This document shows, one piece after another, positions 51,442 through 59,633 of a DNA stretch of 59,633 nt. The translations under genes and the position numbers were made by a program. The stretch covers positions 1 to 59,633 of the forward strand of contig NZ_BCQM01000013.1 of NCBI RefSeq assembly GCF_001552075.1. The letters run 5' to 3'. The stretch's first letter is position 1. The number at the start of each line of letters is the position of its first letter. The stretch comes from Arthrobacter luteolus NBRC 107841. Lineage in GTDB: Bacteria > Actinomycetota > Actinomycetes > Actinomycetales > Micrococcaceae. The notes below the pieces were generated by a model, which was given only the letters and a program-made list of their open reading frames with translations, was not told the DNA's origin and searched no databases.

Positions 51442-51478
51442 AGGAACCGCCCGGCTGGATGGCAGCCGGGCGGTTCCT
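51442..51478. terminator. Terminator-like hairpin between glnB and ffh
   Basis: AGGAACCGCCCGGCT (51442-51456) pairs perfectly with AGCCGGGCGGTTCCT (51464-51478) around a 7-nt loop. It lies 26 bp beyond the glnB stop and should separate amt-glnB from ffh, although the minus-strand T-run is poor. Confidence 0.7.
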
Positions 51479-51503
51479 TTCCTGAGATGCCCTGGGGTGG
51501 AAA

Positions 51504-51842
51504 CTACAGCGCGGAGTCGCCCCGCTCACCGGTGCGGACGCGCAGCGCCTCCTCGACGTTGGTGACCCACACCTTGCCGTCACCGGCACGGCCGGTGTTG
51601 GCGGTGGAAACCAGGACGTCCACGATGTCATTGACCCATTCGTTGGCGGCCAGGACCTCAACCCGGATCTTGGGCAGCAGGTCCACGGTGTATTCAGCGC
51701 CGCGGTAGACCTCGGTGTGGCCCCGCTGCCGGCCGTAGCCGTTGGCCTGGCTGACCGTCAGTCCCTGGACGCCGTAGCTTTCCAGGGCGCCGCGGATTGA
51801 GTCGAACTTCTCCGGCCGGACGATTGCGGTTACGAGTTTCAT
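51504..51842 (-). CDS. glnB: Nitrogen regulatory protein P-II
   Basis: 112-residue PII signal protein that senses 2-oxoglutarate, ATP/ADP and glutamine state and gates AmtB. The T-loop contains Tyr51 (RGAEYTVDLLPK), the residue modified in proteobacteria (uridylylation) and actinobacteria (adenylylation). The B-loop TGRAGDGKVWV is intact. It overlaps amt by 4 bp. The modifying enzyme GlnD, usually next in line in actinobacteria, is absent here. Confidence 0.96.
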   Translation of the reverse strand: MKLVTAIVRPEKFDSIRGALESYGVQGLTVSQANGYGRQRGHTEVYRGAEYTVDLLPKIRVEVLAANEWVNDIVDVLVSTANTGRAGDGKVWVTNVEEALRVRTGERGDSAL

Positions 51843-53134
51843 GAGTTGACGCTCTCCTTGGTGGCTGCGGGTGCGGTTTCGGCGACCGGGCGGAACGAGC
51901 CGCCTACGCCTACTCCGCCGAGTTCATAGGCGGTCTCAGCGTGTTCGCTGAGGTCGACGCCGTTGAGTTCCTGCTCCTCGGAGACCCGGAAGCCGATGGT
52001 CTTGTGGATCGCCAGGCCGATGATCAGGGTCATCACGGCCGAGAAGATGATTGCCACCACTGTCGCCACGATCTGGGCGCCGAGCTGGGCCAATCCGCCG
52101 CCGTAGAACAGGCCGCCGCCAACGCCGTCGACCGGCAGGGCGATGAAGCCCAGGGCCACGGTTCCGATCAGTCCGGCGACCAGATGCACACCCACAACAT
52201 CCAGGGAATCGTCATAGCCGAGCTTGTACTTCAGTCCGACGGCGAGCGCCGAGACGATGCCGGCCACCAGGCCGAGCCCGAGTGCGCCGACCGGGCTGAC
52301 GCTGGCACAGGCGGGGGTGATGGCCACCAGGCCGGCCACGATGCCCGAGGCTGCGCCCAGGGAGGTGGGGCGGCCGTCGCGGATGCGTTCGGTGATCAGC
52401 CAGCCGACCATGGCGGCTGCAGGTGCTGCGAGCGTGTTGACCCAGATCAGGCCGGCTTCCTCCGCAGTCCCGGCGGCACCGCCGTTGAAACCGAACCAGC
52501 CGAACCACAGCAGGGCAGCGCCGAGCATCACAAACGGAATATTGTGCGGGCGGTGGCTGGGATCGGTTCCAAAGCCGCGGCGCTTGCCGATGATCAGGGC
52601 CAGGACCAGGGCCGCGACACCGGCGTTGATGTGCACGACCGTGCCGCCGGCGAAGTCAATGGCTTCCCCGACCACCGAGCCGATGGCGCCCTCGGCCCCG
52701 AGCAGGCCGCCGCCCCAGACCATAAAGGCCAGCGGGCAGTAGACAAGGGTGACCCAGACCGGAACGAAGACGGCCCAGGCGCTGAACTTCGCGCGGTCTG
52801 CGATGGCACCGCTGATCAGGGCGACGGTGATGATGGCGAACGTTGCCCCGAACCCGGCGCTGATCATGTCCTCGGTGCCAATCAGGTCCTCAAGGCCGAA
52901 GGACGCGAAGGGGCTGCCGAAGAGGCCCGCGACGCCCTCGCCGCCCGTCATCGAGAACCCCCAGAGCACCCAGACGACGCCGACCAGCCCGATCGATACG
53001 AAGCTCATCATCATCATGTTCAGTGCCGCTTTGGCGCGGGTCATGCCGCCGTAAAAGAATGCCACTCCGGGGGTCATGAGCAGCACCAGGGCCGCCGATA
53101 CCATCACCCAGACGTGACCTGCTGACAGATCCAT
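51839..53134 (-). CDS. amt: Ammonium transporter
   Basis: 431-residue Amt/MEP/Rh channel with 11 membrane helices. The first helix PGVAFFYGGMTRAKAALNMM, pore His pair regions (FAGGTVVHINAGVAALVLA and DVVGVHLVAGLIGTVALG) and the DDSLDVVGVH signature are present. AAGGACGTGGAG precedes the ATG at 53134. PII encoded by the next gene probably blocks it when nitrogen is plentiful. Confidence 0.96.
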   Translation of the reverse strand: MDLSAGHVWVMVSAALVLLMTPGVAFFYGGMTRAKAALNMMMMSFVSIGLVGVVWVLWGFSMTGGEGVAGLFGSPFASFGLEDLIGTEDMISAGFGATFAIITVALISGAIADRAKFSAWAVFVPVWVTLVYCPLAFMVWGGGLLGAEGAIGSVVGEAIDFAGGTVVHINAGVAALVLALIIGKRRGFGTDPSHRPHNIPFVMLGAALLWFGWFGFNGGAAGTAEEAGLIWVNTLAAPAAAMVGWLITERIRDGRPTSLGAASGIVAGLVAITPACASVSPVGALGLGLVAGIVSALAVGLKYKLGYDDSLDVVGVHLVAGLIGTVALGFIALPVDGVGGGLFYGGGLAQLGAQIVATVVAIIFSAVMTLIIGLAIHKTIGFRVSEEQELNGVDLSEHAETAYELGGVGVGGSFRPVAETAPAATKESVNS

Positions 53135-53383
53135 CTCCACGTCCTTCCACGTTCCGCGGGCATCTCCCGCACAGAGAACTCTGCCGGGGCGAGGTTTCGG
53201 CATTCGGCCGGATCTATTACCGGCAGATTACAAAGCGGGCTGCCGGGTAAAAGGGCAGTGACGGACAGGTTTCCGGGAGATTTCCCGACGCCGGATCCGG
53301 GCCGGTGCGGCGTCCCGGGGCTTGTGTGCAGGCCACGGCTAGGATGTTCCCTGAGTCTCACTACCCCCGGAGGAATATCCCCC

Positions 53384-55096
53384 ATGCCTGACAACCCGCC
53401 CTTGCCCGGACGGACTTCGACCCCTGGAGAAGACAACCAGGACCTGCCCAGCCGCCGGCACCAAAGGCCAGCCCGCCCAAGCAGGGGGAAGTGGATAGCC
53501 GCCGGAACCGCGGCGGTCCTCCTGGCCGCAGCAGGAATCAGCATTCCGCTGCTCCTCAATGATTCGCCGGCACCGGCCCTGGTGGAGCCGGAGGCCACAG
53601 CCGTGGCCGAGGAAACCCCGCTCCCGCCGGAACCCGCGTTCGCCTACTACAGCCAGATCGGGCCACCCGAGGGATCTCCCCTGACTGCAGTGGAGCCGCT
53701 GGCCCTGACTGTGGGCGAAACCACGACCGGCACATCGCTGCCCGCCGGGCTTGTTGGGCTCTCCCTGGAAGCCACGGACCTGGCCGATCCAGCCATGTCC
53801 GGGGACAACGCCGAGATGGTGCAGTCCCTCAGCGGGCTGGGTAATCCGCTGCTGCGGTTCGGCGGCAATGCCGTGGACAGGCGCTTCTTCTGGACCTCGG
53901 CCAACGAACCGGTCCCGGGCAACCTCACCGGGGACAAAGCCCATCCCGTCCGGGCTGTGACCCCCGCGGATCTGGAGCGGGTCAATACCCTTCTGGTTGC
54001 GCTGGATGCCACCATCAACCTGACCGTGGACCTGGGCAACTACGATCCAGCACGTGCTGCGGACATGACCGCCCATGCCTCCCGCATCTTCGGTGAGCGG
54101 CTCGTGGGCGTCACCGTTGGCAACGAGCCCAACGGGTACGCGAGCAACGGACTGCGTGAGCCCGACTGGACCGTCGAGGATTACCTCACAGAGCTGAAGG
54201 CCTACGCACAGGCAATGTACGACGCCGCACCGAACGTCAAGATTGTTGGCCCCGGCGTGTACTCCCAGTCATGGTGGGAGCCCTTCGCAAAGGTCGAACT
54301 GCCGCAGGAAAAGATCTTCTCCTTCCACCACTATCCGCTCTCCAGCTGTGATGCGGCGAAGGACCCGGGAGGGGCGCCCGTCCTGGCGAACCTGATGAGC
54401 CAGAACATCCATGACCATGCCGACCGGTACCGCGGCGCTGCCCTGGACCCTGCCAACGCAGCCGGCCTGGAAACCTGGATCACCGAGACCGGCGTTTCTG
54501 CGTGCCCCGGCTCGAATGAGACCACGAAGACCCACGCATCAGCGCTCTGGGCCGCCGACTACGCCATCAGCGGCGCCCAGCTGGGCGTCAGCCGCCTGAG
54601 CTTCCACAGCTCACTCATCACCTGCACAGGCGGACCGCCCATGTCCGCCATCTGCACCGGCGGGCAGTACCTGCAGCCGGACGGAACCGTGGACGAGCGG
54701 GCAAACTTCTTCGGCCTGTCAATGATCGCCGAGATGCAGCCCGGCGACTTCCTGAAGGTCGAGGAAGCCGGCGGCGGCATCAGCCACTCCTACGCCGTGC
54801 ATCACGCCGACGGCAGTATCAGCGTGGTCCTGGTCAACGCCAATAATCCGGAAACCGATGCACAGATGAGCGTCAGCCTGAAGCTGCCCGCCCGTCCGCT
54901 CACCGCCGCGATGACCCAGCTGACGGGGTCTTCCTTCGCCGCCGAGGACAGCACCCTGATCGACGGCCAGCGCGCCGAGGCCGTCCCGGTCAGCGAGCGG
55001 CTCACCCTCCCTGGGTTTGCCTACGGTTCCGAAACCCAGGAATTCGTCCTGACCGCCGGCACGGTAACCATCCTGAACTTCACGTTCCAGCGGTAG
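53384..55096 (+). CDS. Membrane-anchored or secreted GH79-like glycosidase
   Basis: A 570-residue glycoside hydrolase resembling family GH79 (heparanase/beta-glucuronidase). A cytoplasmic Arg/Pro-rich N-terminus (1-36) precedes one hydrophobic helix (about 37-58), then a Pro/Glu-rich linker and the catalytic barrel. Landmarks: LLRFGGNAVDR, the acid/base Glu248 in VGNEPNGY and the nucleophile Glu368 in WITETGVSAC. A C-terminal beta domain follows from about residue 470. Substrates would be glucuronide-containing glycans or glycosides; this is inferred from the family. CCGGAGGAA precedes the ATG at 53384. It stands alone between amt and ftsY. Confidence 0.82.
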   Translation: MPDNPPLPGRTSTPGEDNQDLPSRRHQRPARPSRGKWIAAGTAAVLLAAAGISIPLLLNDSPAPALVEPEATAVAEETPLPPEPAFAYYSQIGPPEGSPLTAVEPLALTVGETTTGTSLPAGLVGLSLEATDLADPAMSGDNAEMVQSLSGLGNPLLRFGGNAVDRRFFWTSANEPVPGNLTGDKAHPVRAVTPADLERVNTLLVALDATINLTVDLGNYDPARAADMTAHASRIFGERLVGVTVGNEPNGYASNGLREPDWTVEDYLTELKAYAQAMYDAAPNVKIVGPGVYSQSWWEPFAKVELPQEKIFSFHHYPLSSCDAAKDPGGAPVLANLMSQNIHDHADRYRGAALDPANAAGLETWITETGVSACPGSNETTKTHASALWAADYAISGAQLGVSRLSFHSSLITCTGGPPMSAICTGGQYLQPDGTVDERANFFGLSMIAEMQPGDFLKVEEAGGGISHSYAVHHADGSISVVLVNANNPETDAQMSVSLKLPARPLTAAMTQLTGSSFAAEDSTLIDGQRAEAVPVSERLTLPGFAYGSETQEFVLTAGTVTILNFTFQR

Positions 55097-55134
55097 TTCC
55101 ACCAGGAGCCCGAACCCCGGCGCCCCTGGCACCA

Positions 55135-55173
55135 AAAAAGCTCCCCGCACCGATCCGGTGCGGGGAGCTTTTT
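55135..55173. terminator. Bidirectional terminator between GH79-like gene and ftsY
   Basis: AAAAAGCTCCCCGCACCG pairs with CGGTGCGGGGAGCTTTTT around ATC; a perfect 18-bp stem with A and T runs on either side, between convergent genes. Confidence 0.93.
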
Positions 55174-55187
55174 ACGTTGCGGGGCAC

Positions 55188-56396
55188 TCAGGAGAGCAGC
55201 GCGTCCACGAACTCCTCGGCGTCGAACGGTGCCAGGTCATCCGGGCCTTCGCCCAGTCCCACCAGCTTGACCGGTACCCCGAGGGTGCGCTGGATGGCGA
55301 CGACGATCCCGCCCTTGGCGGTTCCGTCCAGCTTGGTCAGCACAATGCCGGTGATGTTCACGACCTCGGCAAAGACCTTCGCCTGGGTCAGCCCGTTCTG
55401 GCCGGTGGTGGCGTCCAGGACCAGGAGGACCTCGTCCACCTCGGCCTGCTTTTCAATCACGCGCTTGACCTTGCCAAGCTCGTCCATCAGACCCACCTTG
55501 TTCTGCAGGCGCCCGGCGGTATCGATCAGGACGGTGTCCACTTCGCCGTCGATTCCGGCCTTCACGGCTTCAAAGGCAACGGACGCGGGATCGGCGCCGT
55601 CGACGTCGGAGCGCACGGTGGGCACGCCCACGCGCTGACCCCAGGTGGCCAGCTGTTCGGCCGCTGCGGCACGGAAGGTATCCGCAGCCCCCAGAATCAC
55701 GTCCTTATCCTCGGCGACAAGCACACGGGCCAGCTTGCCGACCGTGGTGGTCTTGCCGACGCCGTTGACACCGACCACCATGACGATGGAGGGCTTGTCC
55801 GCATGCCGGTCCACGGCCAGGGAGCGGTCCATCGTGGGGTCCACCAGCTTGATCAGCTCTTCGCGCAGCATGGCACGGACCTCTTGGGGGTCACGGCTGC
55901 CGGAAATCCGGACGCGTTCGCGCAGGGCGTCCACCAGTTCCATGGTGGGTTCGGTACCGAGGTCTGCCAGCAGCAGGGTCTCCTCGATTTCCTCCCAGAC
56001 GTCCTCGTCGATCTTGTCGCTGGAAAGCAGTGCCAGCAGGGCCTTGCCCAGGGCGTTGTTGGACTTTGAGAGCCGGGCCCGCAGCCGGGCCAGCCGGCCC
56101 TGAACGGGTTCGGGGGTCTCCAGCGCCGGGGCCTGGGGCTCGGCCGGAGCTTCCTCGAGGTCCCGCAGGTCGTCGGGGACGGTGACGGCGGTATCCGTCC
56201 CGGGCTCGGCCGTTCCGGGGCGGTCCAGGACGGCGGTGCTGCCGCCAGGCTGGTCGTCGGCGTCGCGGGTCGTGGGGTATGTGCCCTTGGGCATGCGGCG
56301 GGTGCGCACCAGCAGCGCCGCGACCGAGCCGATCACGGCAAGCCCGATGACCACATAGATCACTATCGAAAGAGTCTCATTCACGCTTTCCAGCAT
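55188..56396 (-). CDS. ftsY: Signal recognition particle receptor FtsY
   Basis: Membrane-associated SRP receptor GTPase. A single N-terminal membrane helix (about 10-30, IVIYVVIGLAVIGSVAALLV) anchors it, unlike the amphipathic E. coli form. An acidic linker precedes the N domain, and the G domain has GVNGVGKTTTVGKLA, DTAGRLQNK and TKLDGTAKGG. 402 residues. The ATG at 56396 is taken; a GTG 12 bp upstream is an equal possibility. It is separated from smc by two accessory genes. Confidence 0.95.
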   Translation of the reverse strand: MLESVNETLSIVIYVVIGLAVIGSVAALLVRTRRMPKGTYPTTRDADDQPGGSTAVLDRPGTAEPGTDTAVTVPDDLRDLEEAPAEPQAPALETPEPVQGRLARLRARLSKSNNALGKALLALLSSDKIDEDVWEEIEETLLLADLGTEPTMELVDALRERVRISGSRDPQEVRAMLREELIKLVDPTMDRSLAVDRHADKPSIVMVVGVNGVGKTTTVGKLARVLVAEDKDVILGAADTFRAAAAEQLATWGQRVGVPTVRSDVDGADPASVAFEAVKAGIDGEVDTVLIDTAGRLQNKVGLMDELGKVKRVIEKQAEVDEVLLVLDATTGQNGLTQAKVFAEVVNITGIVLTKLDGTAKGGIVVAIQRTLGVPVKLVGLGEGPDDLAPFDAEEFVDALLS

Positions 56397-56495
56397 GTCA
56401 TACGCCACAGCTGCGGGGCACCCGCAGCTGCCGGTGCACGCACCGCCGTCCCCACCGGGCGGAACCGCCGGGGACTCTGCGAGAATCAGAACATC

Positions 56496-57734
56496 ATGGT
56501 GCGTTCTCCCCGGATTCCGATCCCCCGCGAAATCAAAGTTCTTATCGCTGCTGCGTTCCTCATCGCCCTGGGCTTCGGCCTGGTGGCGCCGGTCCTGCCG
56601 CAGTTTGCCCAGAGCTTCAATGTGGGCGTGGCCGCGTCCTCGGTGGTCGTCAGTGCCTTCGCCTTTACCCGGCTGGTCTTCGCCCCGGCGGGCGGAGCCC
56701 TGCTGGAGAAACTCGGCGAGCGCCCGGTCTACGTGATGGGGCTGCTGATCGTGGCCCTCTCCACCGCGGCGTGCGCGTTCGCCGAAAACTACTGGCAGCT
56801 GCTGATCTTCCGCGGCCTGGGCGGCATTGGCTCCACCATGTTCACGATTTCGGCGATGGCCCTGATCATCCGCCTGGCCCCGCCTGCCATCCGGGGACGG
56901 ATCTCGGGAGCGTATGCCTCGTCCTTCCTGCTCGGCAACATCGGCGGACCGCTGCTGGGCGGGCTGCTGGCCGGCTTCGGGCTCCGGGTGCCGTTCCTGG
57001 TCTACGCGGCTGCACTGCTGATCACCGCCGCCCTGGTGGCGTTCCTGCTCCGGGATGCCAAGGGCACCAGGCCAGCCCCGGACGCCGCCCCGGCTCCCGC
57101 CAACCTGACCGTCCGCGAGGCGCTCTCCGATTCCGCCTACCGCGCCGCCCTGGTCTCCAGCTTCGCCAACGGCTGGTCCTCCTTCGGCGTCCGGAACTCA
57201 CTGCTGCCGCTGTTCGCGGCAGCAGTGCTGTCCGCCGGCCCGGAAATCGCCGGCATCTCCCTGACCGCCTTCGCCGCCGGCACTGCCCTTGCCCTGACCT
57301 TCTCCGGCCGGCTGGCGGACAGCTGGGGACGTAAACCGCTGGTCATCACGGGCCTGGCCATCAACGCCGCAGCCACTGCCGCGATCGGTTTCTCCGGTTC
57401 CGTACCGGTTTTCCTGATCGTCTCCGGGATTGCCGGAATCGGCACCGGCCTGCTGAACCCCGCACAGCAGGCGGCGGTGGCCGACGTCGTTGGCTCCGGC
57501 CGCAGCGGCGGCAAGGTCCTGGCCACCTTCCAGATGTCCTCCGATACCGGTGCCATCATTGGGCCCATCCTCGCCGGTGTGCTGGCCGACCGGCTCGGGT
57601 ATACCTGGGCCTTCGCGGTGACCGGCGCGATCGCTGCCGTGGCGCTGGTCGTCTGGCTCGGTGCCCGCGAATCCCTGGCACCGCAGATGCGGGTGAAGCG
57701 GACCCGCGGAACGCCAACTACCATCGAGGAATGA
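56496..57734 (+). CDS. MFS transporter, drug-efflux-like
   Basis: A 412-residue major facilitator permease with 12 hydrophobic segments, PVLPQFAQSF in the first periplasmic loop, and RLADSWGRKPLVI as motif A of the second half. The layout resembles Bcr/TetA-type 12-helix exporters; the substrate is unknown. Its stop overlaps the amidotransferase start by 4 bp (ATGA), so the pair is cotranscribed. It diverges from ftsY across about 100 bp. Confidence 0.88.
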   Translation: MVRSPRIPIPREIKVLIAAAFLIALGFGLVAPVLPQFAQSFNVGVAASSVVVSAFAFTRLVFAPAGGALLEKLGERPVYVMGLLIVALSTAACAFAENYWQLLIFRGLGGIGSTMFTISAMALIIRLAPPAIRGRISGAYASSFLLGNIGGPLLGGLLAGFGLRVPFLVYAAALLITAALVAFLLRDAKGTRPAPDAAPAPANLTVREALSDSAYRAALVSSFANGWSSFGVRNSLLPLFAAAVLSAGPEIAGISLTAFAAGTALALTFSGRLADSWGRKPLVITGLAINAAATAAIGFSGSVPVFLIVSGIAGIGTGLLNPAQQAAVADVVGSGRSGGKVLATFQMSSDTGAIIGPILAGVLADRLGYTWAFAVTGAIAAVALVVWLGARESLAPQMRVKRTRGTPTTIEE

Positions 57735-58462
57735 AGCCCTTCCTGCTGCTGGCCTCGCGTGCCGAAGACGGTGCCGCCGAGGAGGAGTATGAGTCCTATC
57801 TGAGATTCGGCGGCCTGCTCCCCGCCCAGCTGCACCGGGTCCGGGTGGAAGCCGCTCCCCTGCCGGCGATTGACCTGGACCGCTACAGCGGGATCATTGT
57901 GGGCGGCAGTCCCTTCAACTCCTCCGACCCGGAGGAAACCAAATCTTCCCTGCAGCTGCGCGTGGAGAAGGAACTCGGGGCCCTGCTGGACACTGTGGTA
58001 GCCCGGGACTTCCCGTTCCTCGGCGCCTGCTATGGAGTCGGCACGCTGGGCCGCCACCAGGGCGCCGTCGTTGACCGGCAGTTTGGCGAGGCCATCGCGG
58101 CGGTCCCCGTGTCCCTCACTGCCGAGGGCCGCCGGGACCCGCTGCTGGAGGGCCTCCCCAGCACCTTCGCTGCGTTTGTGGGCCACAAGGAAGCCGTTTC
58201 CAAACTCCCGGCGCACGCCGTCAACCTGGCCGGCTCCCCCGGCTGCCCGGTGCAGATGTTCCGGGTCCGTTCGAACCTGTATGCCACGCAGTTCCATCCC
58301 GAGCTGGACGTGGCCGGGCTGCTGACCCGCATTTCGGTTTACCGCAACGCCGGGTATTTTCCGCCGGAAGAAGCCGATGCCGTGATGGACTCCATCCGCT
58401 TCCAGGAAGTCACCGATCCTCCGCTGATCCTGCGGAACTTCACCGCCCGCTACGCGCGCTAG
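57731..58462 (+). CDS. Class I glutamine amidotransferase-like protein
   Basis: A 243-residue stand-alone GATase1 domain. The nucleophile Cys100 is in FLGACYGVGTLG, and His189 and Glu191 in QFHPELD complete the triad. The family includes GMP-synthase-like domains that act on glutamine or gamma-glutamyl compounds; no partner synthetase is here, so the substrate is open. Coupled translation with an exporter suggests a small metabolite or toxic amine pathway, which is only a guess. Confidence 0.88.
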   Translation: MKPFLLLASRAEDGAAEEEYESYLRFGGLLPAQLHRVRVEAAPLPAIDLDRYSGIIVGGSPFNSSDPEETKSSLQLRVEKELGALLDTVVARDFPFLGACYGVGTLGRHQGAVVDRQFGEAIAAVPVSLTAEGRRDPLLEGLPSTFAAFVGHKEAVSKLPAHAVNLAGSPGCPVQMFRVRSNLYATQFHPELDVAGLLTRISVYRNAGYFPPEEADAVMDSIRFQEVTDPPLILRNFTARYAR

Positions 58463-58509
58463 CCGCGGCGGGGACAGCCAGCCGCGTCCCGCAGGTCACC
58501 GGGACCGGG

Positions 58510-59633
58510 TCAGACGGCCGTCTTGTCCAGCCGCTGGCTGATCACCGCAGAGACGCCGTCGCCGCGCATCGATACCCCGTACAGCGCATCGGCCACCTCC
58601 ATGGTGCGCTTCTGGTGCGTGATGACGATCAGCTGGCTGGATTCGCGCAGCTCTTCGAAGATGGTGATGAGCCGGCCCAGGTTGGTGTCATCCAGCGCCG
58701 CCTCGACTTCGTCCATCACGTAGAAGGGCGAGGGCCGTGCCTTGAAGATCGCCACCAGCAGCGCGACGGCGGTCAGCGACCGTTCGCCGCCGGAGAGCAG
58801 TGAGAGCCGCTTGATCTTCTTGCCAGCCGGACGCGCCTCCACCTCGATCCCGGTGGTGAGCATGTCCCCGGGGTCGGTGAGCACCAGCCGTCCCTCGCCG
58901 CCGGGGAACAGCCGGCCAAAGACCCGCTCGAACTGAACGGCCGTGTCCTGGAAGGCCGCGGTGAAGACCTCTTCCACCCGCTGGTCCACTTCCCGGATGA
59001 TGTCCAGCAGGTCCTTGCGGGTGGCCTTCAAGTCCTCGAGCTGGGTGCTGAGGAACTGATGGCGTTCCTCGAGGGCCGCGAATTCTTCCAGCGCCAGCGG
59101 GTTGACCTTGCCCAGCGAGCTCAGGTCCCGTTCGGCCCGTTTGAGCCGCTTCTCCTGCTCGGCACGGTTGTAGGGGACGCCCTCCGTGAGCGGGTTGCCG
59201 TCCTCGTCCACGGGAACGTGGAGCGCGGCCCATTTGCCCGCTGCTTCGCTGGCTTCCACCGGCACGGGGACCGGCTGATCCGGTCCGTACTCCGCGACCA
59301 GGTGGTCGGCGGTGATGCCGAGTTCCTCCACGGCCCGGGTTTCCAGGGCTTCGATCCGCAGCCGTTTCTCGGCGCGGAGCAGTTCCTCCCGGTGAACCGA
59401 GTCGGTGAGTTTGGCCAGTTCCGCGGTGGCTTCGGCACTGGCCGTCCGTACGGCTGCCAGTTCGGAGTCCCATTCGGCCCGTACGGCTTCTGCTTCATCG
59501 CGTTCCGCTGCGGCAGCCTCCAGGGAAGCGCCGGCCCAGCGCCGGACGTCCGCTGCGGCTTCGGCCACGGCTGCCGCACGCGCCGCCTGCGCAGCCCGTG
59601 CCCGGGCGCGGACGGCTGCGGCGGCCCGGGCCC
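58510..59633 (-). CDS. smc: Chromosome segregation ATPase SMC, C-terminal part
   Basis: The 3' end of smc; the frame stays open to the right edge, so the N-terminal ATPase half, hinge and most of the coiled coil lie outside. Visible are about 170 residues of Ala/Glu/Arg-rich coiled coil, then the C-terminal ATPase head with [10 protein letters not shown], the ABC signature [14 protein letters not shown], Walker [14 protein letters not shown] and the H-loop [13 protein letters not shown]. It condenses and segregates the chromosome with ScpA and ScpB. Gene order smc-ftsY is conserved; here two plus-strand genes lie between. Confidence 0.96.
   Translation of the reverse strand, partial: ARAAAAVRARARAAQAARAAAVAEAAADVRRWAGASLEAAAAERDEAEAVRAEWDSELAAVRTASAEATAELAKLTDSVHREELLRAEKRLRIEALETRAVEELGITADHLVAEYGPDQPVPVPVEASEAAGKWAALHVPVDEDGNPLTEGVPYNRAEQEKRLKRAERDLSSLGKVNPLALEEFAALEERHQFLSTQLEDLKATRKDLLDIIREVDQRVEEVFTAAFQDTAVQFERVFGRLFPGGEGRLVLTDPGDMLTTGIEVEARPAGKKIKRLSLLSGGERSLTAVALLVAIFKARPSPFYVMDEVEAALDDTNLGRLITIFEELRESSQLIVITHQKRTMEVADALYGVSMRGDGVSAVISQRLDKTAV

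Overview
The window is high-GC, densely coded DNA from an actinobacterium. Gene content and order point to Micrococcales, most likely an Arthrobacter-like member of the Micrococcaceae. Many starts are GTG or TTG, many genes overlap by 1-8 bp, and the large homodimeric pyruvate dehydrogenase E1 (AceE) and a FasR-controlled fabD-fabH-acpP-fabF operon are actinobacterial traits. No IS element, prophage, CRISPR array or plasmid function is visible.

Layout. 0-2 kb: an LCAD-like acyl-CoA dehydrogenase and peptide deformylase. 2-5.2 kb: a long GapB-type GAPDH and an MFS exporter. 5.3-5.7 kb: the RNase P RNA gene (rnpB). 5.7-9.3 kb: YaaA, an RNase HI-VOC fusion, a coiled-coil 'zinc-ribbon' protein and a Nif3/DUF34 protein. 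9.4-13.1 kb: msrA, the cysteine pair cysK-cysE, and gnd. 13.3-17.1 kb: a DUF2252 kinase-like protein, a cation/proton antiporter and a class A beta-lactamase-like lipoprotein. 17.3 kb: tRNA-Val(UAC). 17.4-27.5 kb: sirtuin, AhpE-type peroxiredoxin and DUF3052, divergent from aceE, then fasR and the type II fatty-acid operon. 27.6-29.0 kb: a small winged-helix regulator with a membrane protein, and DUF3145. 29.3-34.1 kb: xerC, an alkyltransferase-like protein, dprA, comM, yraN. 34.3-40 kb: a divergent sugar-acid catabolic cluster. 40-41.3 kb: 2H phosphoesterase and GNAT. 41.3-46.7 kb: DUF2469, rnhB, two lepB genes, rplS, trmD, rimM, a KH protein and rpsP. 46.9-49.6 kb: a VOC dioxygenase-like protein, GNAT, alpha/beta hydrolase-like and Nudix-like proteins. 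49.7-58.5 kb: ffh, glnB, amt, a GH79-like glycosidase, ftsY, an MFS transporter and a glutamine amidotransferase. The 3' end of smc runs off the right edge.

Two stretches keep an order known from Mycobacterium tuberculosis (recalled, not searched): the Rv2228c-Rv2246 region (RNase HI, zinc-ribbon, Nif3, AhpE, DUF3052, aceE, Rv2242, fab genes) and the xerC-to-smc region. Against this backbone the interruptions stand out. A roughly 7-kb block sits between yraN and DUF2469. A 2.7-kb block sits between rpsP and ffh. A GH79-like gene sits between amt and ftsY. glnD is absent from its usual place beside glnB.

The best candidate for an undescribed system is at 34.3-40 kb. A DUF1537 acid-sugar kinase, an OtnC-like class II aldolase and a DeoR repressor diverge from a homoserine-dehydrogenase-like oxidoreductase with a SAF domain and a MatC-type permease. 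It looks like a four-carbon (or related) sugar-acid pathway in which the usual dehydrogenase and isomerase are replaced. A second theme is enzyme folds with lost catalytic residues: the acyl-CoA dehydrogenase, the Ogt-like protein (Thr for the alkyl-acceptor Cys), the alpha/beta hydrolase (Ala for the nucleophile Ser), the Nudix protein (three Glu lost) and the zinc ribbon (one of four Cys kept in place).
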